A program made the position numbers and the translations under genes. The notes under the pieces are model-generated. The model saw only the letters and a program-made list of their open reading frames with translations, was not told the origin of the DNA and did not search any database. A stretch of DNA of 64,000 bases, taken from Hyperoplus lanceolatus (Eukaryota; Chordata; Actinopteri; Uranoscopiformes; Ammodytidae). Shown here one piece after another: positions 1-13,480 of the stretch. The stretch is taken from positions 3,727,001 to 3,791,000 of the forward strand of contig CM049414.1 of the NCBI GenBank assembly GCA_026929865.2, written 5' to 3'. The number at the start of each line of letters is the position of its first letter. Position 1 is the first letter of the stretch.

Positions 1-1776
1 TGAAACCGAGCAAAAGAATGGGGAAGAAAGGGGTTTTAAGTGACTTTGATGATGGCAATGTTGAGGGTGTCTGAAGGGCTGGTCTGAGTATTTCAGAAAC
101 TGCTGATCTACTGGGATTTTCACTAGGGATGCACCGAAATGAAAATTCTTGGCCGAAACCGAAACCGAATAAAATTAAACAGTTGGCCGAAAGGCCGAAA
201 CCGAATACCGAAAGAGGCTTTTGCAGTTTTGTTTATTATTTAGTAAATTATTTCAACATTGCATACATGAACTCCCAAATGTTCTCCTCAAACATAGCCT
301 ACAACTAAAAAGCAACCCTAAATAAATAAATAAACAGTAAAACCTTCAAATCTAAGAGTAAAAATTATATTTTACTAGGAATTAATTTGTGAACCACTCA
401 CTGATTTTTACCTTGACTTATAGTTATATGAGAATGAATCTACAAAAAGATCGACTTATTGCCTTTCTTAATTTTTTGCAGTGCAGTGCAGGTTGAGTTG
501 CTCTAAAAAAAACTGCACCACAGCTCCCACCGTAATGTCCAGACTTCATGTGCATCAAAGCCTAATGATCATAACAATGAGAGGCTTTAAACGATGTCCA
601 TGCTTAGGAGGTGATTGTAACTTTTCGTCTGTAGACTGAAACTAACGGGGGAGGCGGCTCACTGGACATGTAGTCGCGCTGTCAGTTTGCGACATGGCTG
701 TGTATTCAGGCTCGAGAAATGCAATCAGACCGTATAGGAGCCTTTTCCCCCAACAGCGCTAACGGACAGGATATCTCCCGTTATCATTTTAGCTGTCAAA
801 CTAAAGTTTTTTGGGGGCCGCCCGCAGGTGTCACTGTGAATGACACCGTTACCAACTGTCACACTGTCACAGAGTTGCACCGGGTGAATTGCTGCTTCGC
901 CCAAGGCTTTGTGTTTCTATGGTGATTAAACATCAGTCTTGGACGAGCGTTTTAACTTTATGCTGCAAAAGCATTGCACTGTCTGCGCCGTGTTTCATCC
1001 AGTTGCTCCCACACTGGACTCTGACATTTAATTCATGCACGCTCCAAACTGCTCCTGCTGCGCGCTCACAAAGAGACGTGGACTCGCATACACGGTTACG
1101 TCTCTCTTTACTGCCATTTCCTGGTTTACAAGCGTGCAGCTCTTTTAAAAACACATTTCCTTCGTGTCATTTAGTTCGCCAATTTTCGGTAATGTTATTC
1201 GGCTTTTTAACTGTTTCGGGCCGAAACCGAAAATGACTTATTTTGCCGTTTTCGGCCGAACTTTTTCGGTGGCCGAATATTCGGTGCACCCCTAATTTTC
1301 ACTCTAAACCATCTCTAGGGTTTACAGAGAATGGCCCGAAAAAGGAAAAATATCCATCGAGTGGCAGTTGTATAGGCCTTGTTGAAGTCAGAGGTCAGTG
1401 GAGGATGGGCAGACTGGTTCAAGAATATAGAAAGGCAACAGTAACTCAAATAACCACTCGTTACAACCAGGGTATGCAGAATACCATCTCTGAACGCACA
1501 ACAAGACCAACCTTGAAGCAGATGGGCTACAGCAGCAGAAGACCCCATCATGCCTGGTCTGATGAGTCTCAATTTCCGTTGTGACATTCAGATGCCAGGT
1601 TCAGAATTTGGCGTAAACAACATGAAAGTATGGATCCATCCTGCCGTGCACCATCAACCATGCCATGTTCAAAGTCACTTAAATGCATGGAGTTGCTGCC
1701 ATGTGATTGTCTGATTAGCTATTTGTTCTTACAAGCAATTGAACAGGTGAACCTAATAAAGTGACCGGTGAGTGTA
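1..1776 (+). mobile_element. Tc1/mariner-type transposon remnant, split by a hAT element
   Basis: Segments 1-123 and 1303-1776 belong together. A decayed transposase piece reads ENGPKKEKYP, ATVTQITTRYNQGMQNTISE and LKQMGYSSRRPH, then AWSDESQF (the DE-S-R-F region of Tc1-type transposases). The middle of the gene is deleted. The right end reads CCTAATAAAGTGACCGGTGA followed by GTGTA, the terminal inverted repeat type of this fish Tc1 family. It is not functional. Confidence 0.8.
124..1294. mobile_element. non-autonomous hAT-like element inserted in a Tc1 remnant
   Basis: The ends are inverted repeats TAGGGATGCACCGAA and TTCGGTGCACCCCTA, with further subterminal GGCCGAAACCGAA motifs in opposite orientations. 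Both sides carry the 8-bp direct repeat ATTTTCAC (116-123 and 1295-1302), the hAT signature. The 1.17-kb interior has no transposase. Confidence 0.87.
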
Positions 1777-2162
1777 CAACTCATGACACAAAGGGTTTTG
1801 TTATCCAAGCCCCCCCCCCCCCAGCAACAAGGCTTAAGGGACAGGTTTTCTGAGTAAAACCCCACAATAGGACCTGTCCATTTCCTCTCTATCTGCTGGC
1901 ACTAATGACTGTCACCATCTTAATGCTGAGCCATCAAAGGGTCACCAGAGAGGACCCAGAGGGAGGGTGTGTGAAGGGGGGCTTAAGGGTTGAGAGGACA
2001 GGGGGAGCTGACAGGGTGAGGGGGGCAAAGGGCCAGACCAGCTCCAGTAGTAAACACTCAGCACAGAGGGACATGAAAGGAAACACTGAGCCAGAGAAAG
2101 TGAAAACCCTCTAAACTGGAACGGCATGTCGAGGAAAACAAATGAATGTGCGTGGCGGACAG

Positions 2163-2163
<1 letters not shown>

Positions 2164-2228
<65 letters not shown>
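2164..2228 (+). repeat. (GT)n microsatellite
   Basis: About 65 bp uninterrupted GT, in rev3l intron 1. Confidence 0.98.
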
Positions 2229-2230
<2 letters not shown>

Positions 2231-2306
2231 CTTAGAAAAGCAGAGAGAGAAAACAGAGGGAGGCACAGACTGTGACGAGGAGAGGAAAATCCTTAGGTGC
2301 CTGCAG

Positions 2307-2441
<135 letters not shown>

Positions 2442-2923
2442 GATATTTTGCGTGCGCACACACACACGCTAGCTGCAGCGACTGCATGCTGCCATCTAAC
2501 ACAATTAAAATTCAACATTTTTGAAATACACTAATTGGCTTTTGTTTGTTTGTTCCTGGCTATAGCATGAGTTGTGTCAGTTTCCATTCACTGAGCATTG
2601 GTTTTCAGTATGGCTCTCTGTACTGGCACAATGCTAGTGGTAGCACACATGGCATCCTCACCACTGTGCCAGACTGGCCTTCAACAGGACACTGTCTCAG
2701 GATGTGTCCACTGTTACCAAGACTTAAACCATTCTCTCATGACTTTCTCTGATACAGAGTTGCCGGGAGACTCTCTCCTTTGGTGTGAAGGATAGGCCGC
2801 CGCCCACTGATGATGACATGACACTCTGACCAATCAGTGGTCTGCAGTGTTTCACCGTTTAGACACAGGGCATGACAGTGAGGACTGCAGTGAGAGAGAT
2901 GCTACACATTTCATAAGGAGTGA

Positions 2924-2993
<70 letters not shown>

Positions 2994-2994
2994 G
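2924..2994 (+). repeat. (TGTC)n microsatellite
   Basis: About 17 units of CTGT/TGTC. Confidence 0.98.
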
Positions 2995-3180
2995 CTCTCT
3001 GATAATTGTCGGCAGCCTATCACGATCCAGCAGTCAGAGATTTCCCAGCCCTGCCTGCCCTCTTCCTCACAGCTCCCACCACATTTGATATTCCTGGAGT
3101 GTCTCGCTCTCCGCCGCACATTACAGAAGGAAGGAACGGCAGCTCTGCTGGTGCATTGGGCGAGCCACACTCAGACACAT

Positions 3181-3473
<293 letters not shown>

Positions 3474-3616
3474 CTAATACAAAAGGCCTAGAAAACAATA
3501 ATAGAACGCTTAAGATCTGATGTGATGAATGTCAAACCATGTCACAGCAGACACAGACAGGTTAAATGAGTCTGTGGCCTGATGAGACACATCAACAACC
3601 AGCCTTAAGTTTAGCA

Positions 3617-3620
<4 letters not shown>

Positions 3621-3668
<48 letters not shown>
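3621..3668 (+). repeat. (CA)n microsatellite
   Basis: About 24 units, followed by imperfect CACGCA. Confidence 0.97.
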
Positions 3669-3670
<2 letters not shown>

Positions 3671-4628
3671 ACACGCACACGCACACACACACGCTATTTT
3701 TAGAGCCATGCTTCCAGAATATCCCTCCCCTCTCCCCTTTTTAATGAGCCTGCCCTACACTGCACTGGAATTAAAACTTGATTTAAGTAGGAGATTTATA
3801 AAACAACAACAACAACAACAACAACAGAAGAGGAAAAAGGATCAGGTTTCACTACAACTTTTCTAAGGGAAAGGAGGACTTTGCACAGGGTGAAGTACTG
3901 ACTTTAAAACAGTCTGCAGCTACATGCCTGCAAACACATCTGAGAACATCTAGTAGATTCATTAAGTATATATTGACTGGGCTGCATCATGAGATGGGAT
4001 GCTAGAAACAGTCTATTGACTCAATGTCCTGCAACACTAAACAAAAAAGTGGTTTTGGTCACTCACCAAAATACATTTAAAATAGACTGTAGTTTGAAAC
4101 ATGGTTGTGAGAGACAGAGTTTTGAGGGCCTACTCAGCCAAACAACAAAGACAGACAGTTGCACTTGAATGGACAAAGAGTTTCACTGGACCACACAGTA
4201 GAGCATGTCTCATGAAGTGCAAATATCACAGGTATTATCAAACATGGCTGATTGCATCAACACAAAAGATGCAGATGTATAAAGTCAAAGCAAAGAATAC
4301 AGTGAATGAAGATGGGTGCAAAGTCAGTGTGTGAACCGCGGAGCCGACTGTTTCAAACTTTAACTCATAACACGCAGGTGATGAGCAGAGCAGCACATTG
4401 ATTGCTAGTGAGCTACCGCTAACATCTGTGCTGTTGGTACAATGGCTGGTTGGGCAAATCAAAAAATGGACTGCACAAACATTGCAGCTATCAAAATATG
4501 GGCAAGGTGATTAAATAACTGTGGATTCAATGTGAACGTGGAATATGAGGTACGTATGAGCACATGATATATTACATACATGATCATGGCCCCACAATTG
4601 TCAGTCCTTACTTTCTTGTGTGTATTGA

Positions 4629-4768
<140 letters not shown>

Positions 4769-5649
4769 CAAGTGTCCTCCCCTCCCAGCAGTGATTGAAG
4801 CTTTCCTCTGCCTGCCAAATTCTTTCATTCAGGTCTTGAAACAGTGCAGAGTGGTCCTGCATCAGTGCCCTGGTCTGTGGGGAACACAAAGCCTAGCCCC
4901 CCACCCCCCCTCCCCCCTCTCAGTGCCTGTGTGGGGACAATGGAGCAGGAGGGAGGAAGAGGACCTGGAATGACCCACCACCACAGTACAGTCACCTGCT
5001 AAGGAAAGGATGACGTGCTGATTGCCACCATGGCCAACTTTACAAATCATCCATTAACAGCAGCCCTCACAGTAAGTCCCTGCTGCATTCGAAGGCTCTG
5101 CACATCAAACACTGCCTTCTCCAGACAGCTACATTAAAGACTAAATACTTCCTCTTATCCCCCACTGCTCAGTCACCCATGGGGATGAATCACATTACCT
5201 AAGCCAGCATATGGCCAACAACAACAACAACAACTCCAAGTCCCTTCTACAGGGGGGCCTTAAAGTATGATGTCATCAACCTGAATGCTACTGTACCATG
5301 TACTTCATGGTCAGGACTGTCCAGATTCACAGTAAGCAGCAGACCCACTCAGTCCCATCATGTAACAGTCATAGATTAGCCTGGGCTGTTGTGGACTGGA
5401 CAGATGGAAGACTTTCCCATGACTACAGCATAGTATGAATAGTGACATTTATACCATGCTGTAGTCTCCAAGGGTAGAACACTGAATGACAGTAGCAGGT
5501 GCTTTGAGCTCCCTGGGGAGGATCCATACAGCATCCCAAAAACAACAGTGAGGGTCAAGCCTGTGCAATCACCAACAGGCTCCTAATATTGGAAAAAGCC
5601 AGCCAACAATTACAGATGTGTTGTAAAGTCACCTGACCTGTCCCCCCTG

Positions 5650-5770
<121 letters not shown>

Positions 5771-5941
5771 TGATAGAGAGGGCATGGAGGACGAGGACTG
5801 CTGCAGTGTCTCCACAGTGACGCTGTGTGAATACCACTGAAGAGCCTGAGGAACAATTACAGCCATCAATCAGATTGACTGGGCTGCAGCAGCAGCAGCA
5901 AGCACACTGCTGCTCTACACTCACACCTCCTTCAAGACTAA

Positions 5942-6569
5942 AGGCCAGGACACACCAGTCCGACTACCCGAAAATGGTGACTGCCGATTCAGGGAGCTCC
6001 AGTCTTCCCGTCGCGGCCGAAAAAGTGCAAAGAACACACCAAACCGACTGTTGCCTTCCCGTACGCTCTGCGCTTGCGCGGGACGTAATGGCTCCATAAC
6101 AGCAGGCGGCGCTAATCTGTATTGTGGCCCGAAAAAATACGGAAGCCGGAAATGATGGGACGGCTCTAGATAGAAATACGTATTTATATTTATGGACCAT
6201 AAAGAGCACCATTTTTAGCAAAGAGTGTCGAGCATGGTGTCGAGCAGTCAACAAGGGTTGATGGCATGTGAGTACTAGCTGAACGAAACAAACAAACAAA
6301 CAAACACATACATTAAAACGATGGCTAACTGTTGTTAGCTGTTTGTGCTACCCGCCTCACTTCCGGGCTTCACTGATTCGCTAGCCCTCCACAAATCAAA
6401 TTGCTCAAACTGAAAGACTTTCCGCCGCCGATTGAACATGTTCAATTGGCTCAAAAGAAGCCCGACGACATCAACTACGACCGATTTCACGGCACACACC
6501 AAACAGATTTGTGTCTCCGTCCCCTCGAAACTCTATGATGGCGATTATCGGGCCGGTGTGTCCTGGCCT
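5942..6569. mobile_element. Harbinger-like MITE (3-bp TAA target duplication)
   Basis: Ends AGGCCAGGACACACC and GGTGTGTCCTGGCCT are perfect inverted repeats, flanked by TAA at 5939-5941 and 6570-6572. It is 628 bp, GC-rich and non-coding. A short direct duplication of AAAGGCTAGTCAGGCC follows at 6571-6604. Confidence 0.8.
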
Positions 6570-6911
6570 TAAAGGCTAGTCAGGCCATAAAGGCTAGTCA
6601 GGCCAGGCTGGGGATGCTAACGCCAACTGATCTGATGCTTTAGCAGCTAACACATTATGACTTAAGGTGGACCTAGGCTAACTCTCTTACAGTGCAGAAT
6701 CTAGCTGTGAAGTTTAGGATGCATTAGACACAGTGGCACAGTAGATAACCAAAGTTAGCCAGAAATACATGGCTAACTTGAACTGTTTAGACATTTAAAA
6801 TCCCCCTTCCAAAGCTGGTATTCAAGCTGGAAGCTAAATACTGTGTGATTAGTTAAGACCATGGGTCACCAACTTTTGCTTTGCGATCCACCTAGTGATC
6901 TTTTTGGGTTT

Positions 6912-7149
6912 ACTTGTTTATTTCATCATAACAGGCTTCGTCGATGTGACGTCACTTCAGGTCCGCACTGGATTGTGGGTCAGAATCGCCCAAATAGGAT
7001 GCTGTTTTCAACACTAACAATCTTGGCCGAATGTAGTAGACATCCAGGTACTTCTAACCATCCTAATTCTGGCCACAAGAATCGGGACATCCTAAATATT
7101 TTTTCTACCATACTTAATAGTAGAAAGTATGCGATTCGGAACGCAGGGA
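6912..7149. mobile_element. CCCTGCGTTCCAA MITE family, long (CRE) subtype, truncated copy
   Basis: Its right end is CGGAACGCAGGGA. The body is shared, reversed, with 9891-10280 (GATTGTGGGTCAGAATCGCCCAAATA-type core). It carries TGACGTCA at 6947-6954. Confidence 0.75.
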
Positions 7150-8351
7150 TAGTTTCACATTAACAGTTTTCACATGGAGGCTATTTTTTTAAAAGATCAT
7201 TTTTGAACAGTGACCAAAAAAAAATGCCCTTAAGTGGTTTCAGGCCCGGGGACATGGAGGTGAGGTGCGGTGTGTCTAAACCCATGGAATCATTGATGTA
7301 ACTACATGTGCACAAGATTTAAACCCCTTTCAGTGGATTTAGTTTTAAATATTGGAGGAGATGCAGATGACAAACCTTCAGCCTCACTAAATTGCCTCCA
7401 CCTGGTGATTTCCGTCATAAAGGGAAAAACACCTGGAGCTGCAGAAGGTATACTGGCAAAGGCCTGCAGCGCTGCCTTCAATGACAGCTTTGATAACAAG
7501 CCAGATCTGATTCATGATACACACTGTTGAAATCAGTATTATACCCAATACATCACATTTGGCCACATGTTTCTCATTACCCACAAGCCATTCAGCCTGT
7601 GTTAAGGTATTCATAGAGATAGACAGAGCTTCCTCCCACATTCATATATGCAAGGTTGACACAGGCTTCCCATAAGGAGGGAGGGGGGGGGGATCTTTAG
7701 CCTGTTTTCCTATTAAAGCTCTGGCTGGCCTGACTGTGCCTGGACAAGCCTCTCTGAAACTAGATATCTGTGTGGAAATGCCTGGGATGTTGGCAGGCCT
7801 CTACAACAGGGACCAGGAGAAGAATGGTACCAGCCAGGCAGGACATTAGCGCGAGGTTAGAGAAAAATTGATTTATCATGTCAGTCCGATTGAAACCGGG
7901 CTTTTAAAATGTGTTAAAAAAGGTAAGTCCGACTGAAATTGTACTGAATCGAATTTCTCAAACTGGAGTTATCACAGCCAGGTGCGAGTGCGATTCATTT
8001 ATTTTTTTAAAGATCGCTCTCTCTCGTCAGCAGATTTAAACACTACACCATTTACTACTACACCTACAATACTTTGCTATAAATGGCCAGGTAACATTAC
8101 GAACATGTTCAGTCAGAGCAAGAACAACTTTGTGAGTAGCGCTGCATACGTAGGCTACTTTATCATTCCTGCATCAATAACTGCATCCATGTGGAAAGAA
8201 AACTGCAGCGAGATGTAACAGTTCCCTCTGCTGTAAGTTCACGGCTTTGCTCCGTTCATTACCAAACGGATCAATAGGTTGACTGATTCAACCAGTTTCC
8301 TCGTCAGGTGTAGTTTCCTTAAAGGGGCAGCGCTTTAAAGAGTCAAATATA

Positions 8352-8632
8352 CCCTTGGTTCCAATTCTAATACTTCCATACTATTTAGTATGCCAGAAAA
8401 AGATTTAGGAGGTCCCAATACATGCACGTCAATTGTAGTATGCTGAAAATACATAAATGCCCCACTAACTCCAATAGCATTTTGGATTATTCGTCTTTAT
8501 TCTTGACATAATGAAAAAAAAAATCTTCCCTATTTGATTTGTTTCTCTCTCCTATGGCCCTCATACTGTTCTGTACTTTGATAGTAGTGTAGTAAAAAGA
8601 ATTGTGATTGGAAATGTGATTTGGAAGGCAGG
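8352..8632. mobile_element. CCCTGCGTTCCAA MITE family, short subtype, decayed copy
   Basis: Degenerate ends CCTTGGTTCCAATTCTAATA and GATTTGGAAGGCAGG surround the body shared with 36266-36540 (GCCCCACTAACTCCAATAGC, CTTTATTCTTGACATAATGA). Confidence 0.75.
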
Positions 8633-9475
8633 ATTAATCTCAAACTACCACGGTGATCTAGCCAGGTAAAAAAAAAAAAGAGAGCCACCTTTCGCGATAC
8701 TCAAAAAAACTCTGGTTTTAGGCCTCAACAGACCTCGCTCAGACGTTAATCTGGCTTGGTGGTGGTGCACTCCTCTGGTTCTCAAGGTAGAAACACTCAT
8801 ATTGCATCAGGTCTTATTGTGGTTAAGTGAATCTGACAAAGAAGCTCAGCGTCCCCAAAGAACCAGAAGCCAGTGAAACATTCCTTCATAAAAGAGAAGT
8901 GACAAGTAGCCGTGGGCCTCATTGTGTGTTTGTGGGGGGGGTGGGGACAGAGCTCACAGGAGGTGGGGGGGGGGGGGTAGTATGGAGCAACATAGGGAGG
9001 CTTCTCTATCACCAACATGGCCCTGCTGACCCACAGTTAACACCTGGATCCTCTCCACGGAAAAAAACCACACACTCCCTGATACACGGACCGACAATAA
9101 TGGAGGGGCAACATTGACAATCCAGTGCAGAGACATCATATTAACAAACAGGCATCTCACTCCAATTATAAAGTCATTAAGAAGCTAGTGGAGCAGCAGA
9201 AAGGGGATGATAATTAAACATGAGTAACTGACGAAGTAGAGAGGCAGGTAAACAGTTAAAAAGGGACAAGGACCTGGAGGCCCTAATGAGCCACACAGTC
9301 CTTTTCAAACCGGCGCCTATTATCCTCTTAATGGATCCTGGAGGAATTCCTTCACATGGCATTAGGGGTTCCCCTGGAGAGAGAGCTCAAGCTGGGGGGG
9401 GGAGATGGGAGGAAGAGGCCCTGGGCTTTATTCTGCCCTGGAACCCCCTTATTCAGCTCCATTGGTCATGCAGGT

Positions 9476-9645
<170 letters not shown>

Positions 9646-9890
9646 AGGGGAACCAAACCAGTGTGCCTCCTGCTGCTGGGCCCAGGGCCTGTCAGTTCAT
9701 CTGGGCACACACAGCTTGTCTGCATTAAGGGAGGGGGGGGGACAGATCAATGCTGTCACATCTCCTCAGCCAGAGTCTCAGCAGTGTGAGGAGAAGCTGG
9801 CTGTTTACCGCCCTCCTCCTGGATGACTTTCAACCAGGGGCCTGGCAGGATGAGCAGGGTAGAAATGGAGGACGGACACATAGAAACTTG

Positions 9891-10280
9891 CCCTGCGTTC
9901 CAATCCCCATACTTTTGTGCTTGCGAGTATGGTAGAAAAGATTTAGGATGTACAAATTCTTGTGGTTGAGATTCAGTATGCTTAAAAATACCTGTATGAT
10001 GTCTACTGCATCGGGCCGAGATTTTCAGTGTTGAAATCAGCATGCTATTTGGGCGATTCTGACCCACAGTCCACTGCGCACTGGAAGTGACGTCACATCA
10101 ACGGAGCCTCAGAGTGAAAACAACTGGGCGATGTGACGGATATAAAAGCAAGAGGCAAGATCAAGGCGCAATGTTATGATGAAATAAATAAGTAAAAAGT
10201 ATGTCCCAATTTTATTTTTGTAATCAGCTGGAATATGTAGAATAGATAAATGAAAGAGTATGTTATTTGGAACACAGGGA
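9891..10280. mobile_element. CCCTGCGTTCCAA MITE family, long (CRE) subtype, full copy
   Basis: Ends are CCCTGCGTTCCAATCCCCAT and TTATTTGGAACACAGGGA. The core contains TGACGTCA at 10088-10095. About 390 bp, non-coding. Confidence 0.8.
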
Positions 10281-11461
10281 GAGGGGAGGGAGGGGAGGGA
10301 AGAAAGCAGGAAAACAGGACTGATTGGCGCGAGTGTGCCTGGCTTTAGGTCAGGCCGTCAGGGAAGGACAGGGAATACAAGGGCCAGAGCCACATGCTGC
10401 ACTGCTGACCGCTTCCACCAGGGGAAACACACCAATAGAAGCCCACACACAGGCAGCCAAACGCCTCAGAAATCCCTCCCTTCATGGCCAGACAATAGAA
10501 ATAAAAATAAAAAAGTGATTCCTTTCGAGTAGGCGTGGCCTGTTTCTGAACGACAGAAAGAAAGGAGGAAGAAGAAAGGAAGGAAGGAAAGAAAGAAAGA
10601 GATCCCTCTCTCTCTCTGCTTCAATGTGTTCCAGATGGTGATCATTTGTGGAAAGGCAGAGCTGACTGACTGACTGGCCACATGTCATACACACACTGTG
10701 GGCACGAGGAGAGTCAAAGTGTCTCAAAATCAGCAGAGCAGCCACCACAGGAGACAACACTACACACACTACTTTATCATTACTGCAACTTGAGGTCACA
10801 CACAGACCCATTCAAACCACACATAGAACAGAGAAAAACCAAGCAACATAGATACCTACTGTGAGTGTGAGTGTGAGTGTGAGTGTGCATGCTGGCGTAA
10901 TAACTCAATCAGTGAAGCTTGTCCATCTCCAATGGGATTCTGGTGGTATCTCTTTTGCCACATACTGTTAACCAATCAGACGGGGTCAGAGGTGCCTGAG
11001 CGTTAGACAAGGTTGGTTCAAACAAGAGAGTGTGTGCCAAGGCCACGCGCAGGGCCCAACATTAACACAAAGTGGAGGAAGAAAAGGAGTATTGCCCCTG
11101 TGGTTGTCATGCTTTAAAAGAAAAAATACATTTTCACAGTACAGAGGTATAATCAATACCATTTACAAAGGCGACATTCTATCAAGGTAAGCTTTCTGCT
11201 ATGGCCCTGCTGTATGTTTTCTGTCTTTGATTGGGACACAACTGAAGCTGAGCCATCAGTAATGTTGTGATTGATTACATATGAGAATGTCTTGCCTTGT
11301 GTATAGTCAAATTCTGTGCAGTCAATTGCTGCAATACCCATTACAATGTCCTAAAGCCCAATGTATTCATTATCACACTAGACACATAAATGCATCAAGT
11401 CTTCACATTTCAGACAGCAAAACCATCAAAAACAAATCTCCAAACTCTCAGAGTGTCATCG

Positions 11462-11463
<2 letters not shown>

Positions 11464-11555
<92 letters not shown>
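11464..11555 (+). repeat. (GT)n microsatellite
   Basis: About 92 bp uninterrupted. Confidence 0.98.
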
Positions 11556-11556
<1 letters not shown>

Positions 11557-11865
11557 GCATGCGCGCGTACAGTCCCCTCATATCAGCACCACTGCATGAG
11601 AACGTGCAGGTTTAAATAGGAACCAAACTGCTCCCTAGGCTTAAAACCTGACCGCGTGTGGTCCAGGTCCCCATGCTGAGGTGACTGCCACAACATGGGG
11701 GACAAGTTTGACACACATTCAACTACTACTACTACTGCTACTGCTGCTGCTACGGCGATTTTCACCTGTTTAATAATAGGGTTGAAGAGAGTGCACCAGA
11801 GGATTTGGCTGGGTTGATAGAGCTGTGCCACTGTGAGGGTAAAGGATTCTATTGTTCCATTCATT

Positions 11866-12011
11866 GAGTGAGTGAGTGAGTGAGTGAGTGAGTGAGTGAG
11901 TGAGTGAGTGAGTGAGTGAGAGAGTGAGTGAGTGAGTGAGTGAGTGAGTGAGTGAGTGAGAGAGATAATGAGAGAGTGAGTGAGTGAGTGAGTGAGTGAG
12001 TGAGTGAGTGA
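11866..12011 (+). repeat. (GAGT)n microsatellite
   Basis: About 36 units, interrupted by two GAGAGT/GAGAGATAATG variants. Confidence 0.97.
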
Positions 12012-12879
12012 TGTGCCAAATCTCAAAATCTACAAATCTACAGGAAAAAGAAGCCCATGATCTTGCACAGTGTATATCATGTTTTACCATTGGGGAAATC
12101 TGCAAGCCATTTTTTCATATACACGCCTTGTCTGGGCTTCTCATGCCAATATGAACTGTAAAGATAGAGGCTTTGTCACACCACGCAGGATTCAGTTTCT
12201 GTTAGTCAGGTCTCCCTCATTGTTACACCCTGCATTTAAATCATAATATCGAGATACAGAGAAAGGCAGCATTCAACAAAAGAGGACATTACCAATGCAA
12301 TTGCACACTGTGGAAGGATTTGAATGTACCGTCATGGTGGCCCCTACCCTTTGGAGAACATACCGTCTCTTATCATGGAACACACCATTAACACTACCAC
12401 CAGTGTATCAATCTCTGAAGACAGACGTGATATACCATTTTGTTGGCTGCTAATCTGAACCAAGTATTGTTCCTTTTCATCTCTAGCATTGTCTATCTAT
12501 CTATCAATATTTCCACAAATAATGAAGGCAAGCTCAAAGGAGCCGCATGCTGTAGTTTCACCTGTCAACACTCCACAGGTTTCTATAATATTTATAATAC
12601 AATAAAACCACCATAGAAGGCGATAAGGTAAGCTGTCCCTGAATGCCACATGTGGCAGGGGGGGGGAACAAGCCGAGCCCTGCAGCCAGAGGTTTCCACC
12701 ACCGTGCCACGATGGAGCGAAAACAAAGCAGAGCCGTGCGGAGGGGGGAGGCAGAGGAGACTCTCCCCGCTCTATGCACAGCAACAGCCCTGTAAACCGC
12801 CTTAATAGAACGTGTCAACACCCTAAATCAGATTATTGTCGTCCCCTTTGCATGCTAGACCCGTTAGATTCCCTTTAAC

Positions 12880-13480
12880 AATACGTGTGCTGTGTTTGAG
12901 TGCGCGCGTGCAGCCACCACCGCTTCACATGTCGCGTGAAGCGCCGCACGAGCACCCACAGCAGCCACCATTAGCTTGAATCATAAAGAGGAAAAAAAGA
13001 CAAGCGTTGACTGGAGGAGTTGACTAACCTGCGGGTGTTGCTCCGAAGATCCGCACCACTGGCACTTTCTTCACGTCGCTCTCCCTGAATTCAGAGTAGC
13101 ACACATCCAGGTCCTTGATGGGACTTGCCAGGTAGAAGTCTGCGGTGACTATCCGCACGGCAAACATGACTGTCAAGAGAGAGGAGCGACAAGACGAGCG
13201 AGAAAAGCTACACACAAAAAACTACTGTTAGGAGTCCATAAGGTTCTGGGACTTCGGTGGCAAGTCGAAACCAGCCGTGGGAGCTGCTGTCACGGTTTGC
13301 AATACAACGACAAAGCAGAGGGGAAGTCCGGGCTGGTTCCATGAAAAAAAAAAAACGCCAAAAAAGATTCCCGTGGCTTAAGCGCGCCACCGCCGCCGCG
13401 AAGGTTGCGCTGCGGCCGGGAGAGCTAAACTCGACGGCGGCGGGTAAATGCAGGACGTTCCGCAGCTGTCGGCTCCATGT
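12880..13480. promoter_or_regulatory. rev3l: CpG-rich promoter region of rev3l
   Basis: CpG dinucleotides are dense here (for example GCGCGCG near 12902, GCCGCACGAG near 12943, ACCGCCGCCGCGAAGG near 13388) in an otherwise CpG-poor, AT-leaning window, and the stretch surrounds the rev3l start exon. No TATA box is obvious. It probably drives minus-strand rev3l; divergent plus-strand transcription is possible but not shown. Confidence 0.6.
13029..13167 (-). CDS. rev3l: rev3l first coding exon (DNA polymerase zeta catalytic subunit), partial gene
   Basis: REV3L is the catalytic subunit of translesion polymerase zeta and acts in the nucleus. This exon gives 46 codons plus one base: MFAVRIVTADFYLASPIKDL, then a variable stretch and VKKVPVVRIFGATPA(G). 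Human REV3L begins MFSVRIVTADYYMASPLQGL and VKKVPVVRVFGATPAG, so the match is clear. The start has context CAGTCATGTTTG and the donor is GCAG|GTTAGT. The next exon (expected QKTCLHLHG) was not found down to position 1, so the window holds only this exon and at least 13 kb of intron 1. Its position beside traf3ip2 and its orientation agree with human 6q21. Confidence 0.95.

Noticed and set aside
1243-1584. Plus-strand open frame of 113 codons as a possible gene
   Set aside because: It is a decayed, internally deleted Tc1 transposase fragment.
11867-12105. Open frames of LTHS repeats, also at 54210-54575
   Set aside because: They come from (GAGT)n and (CACT)n tetranucleotide repeats.
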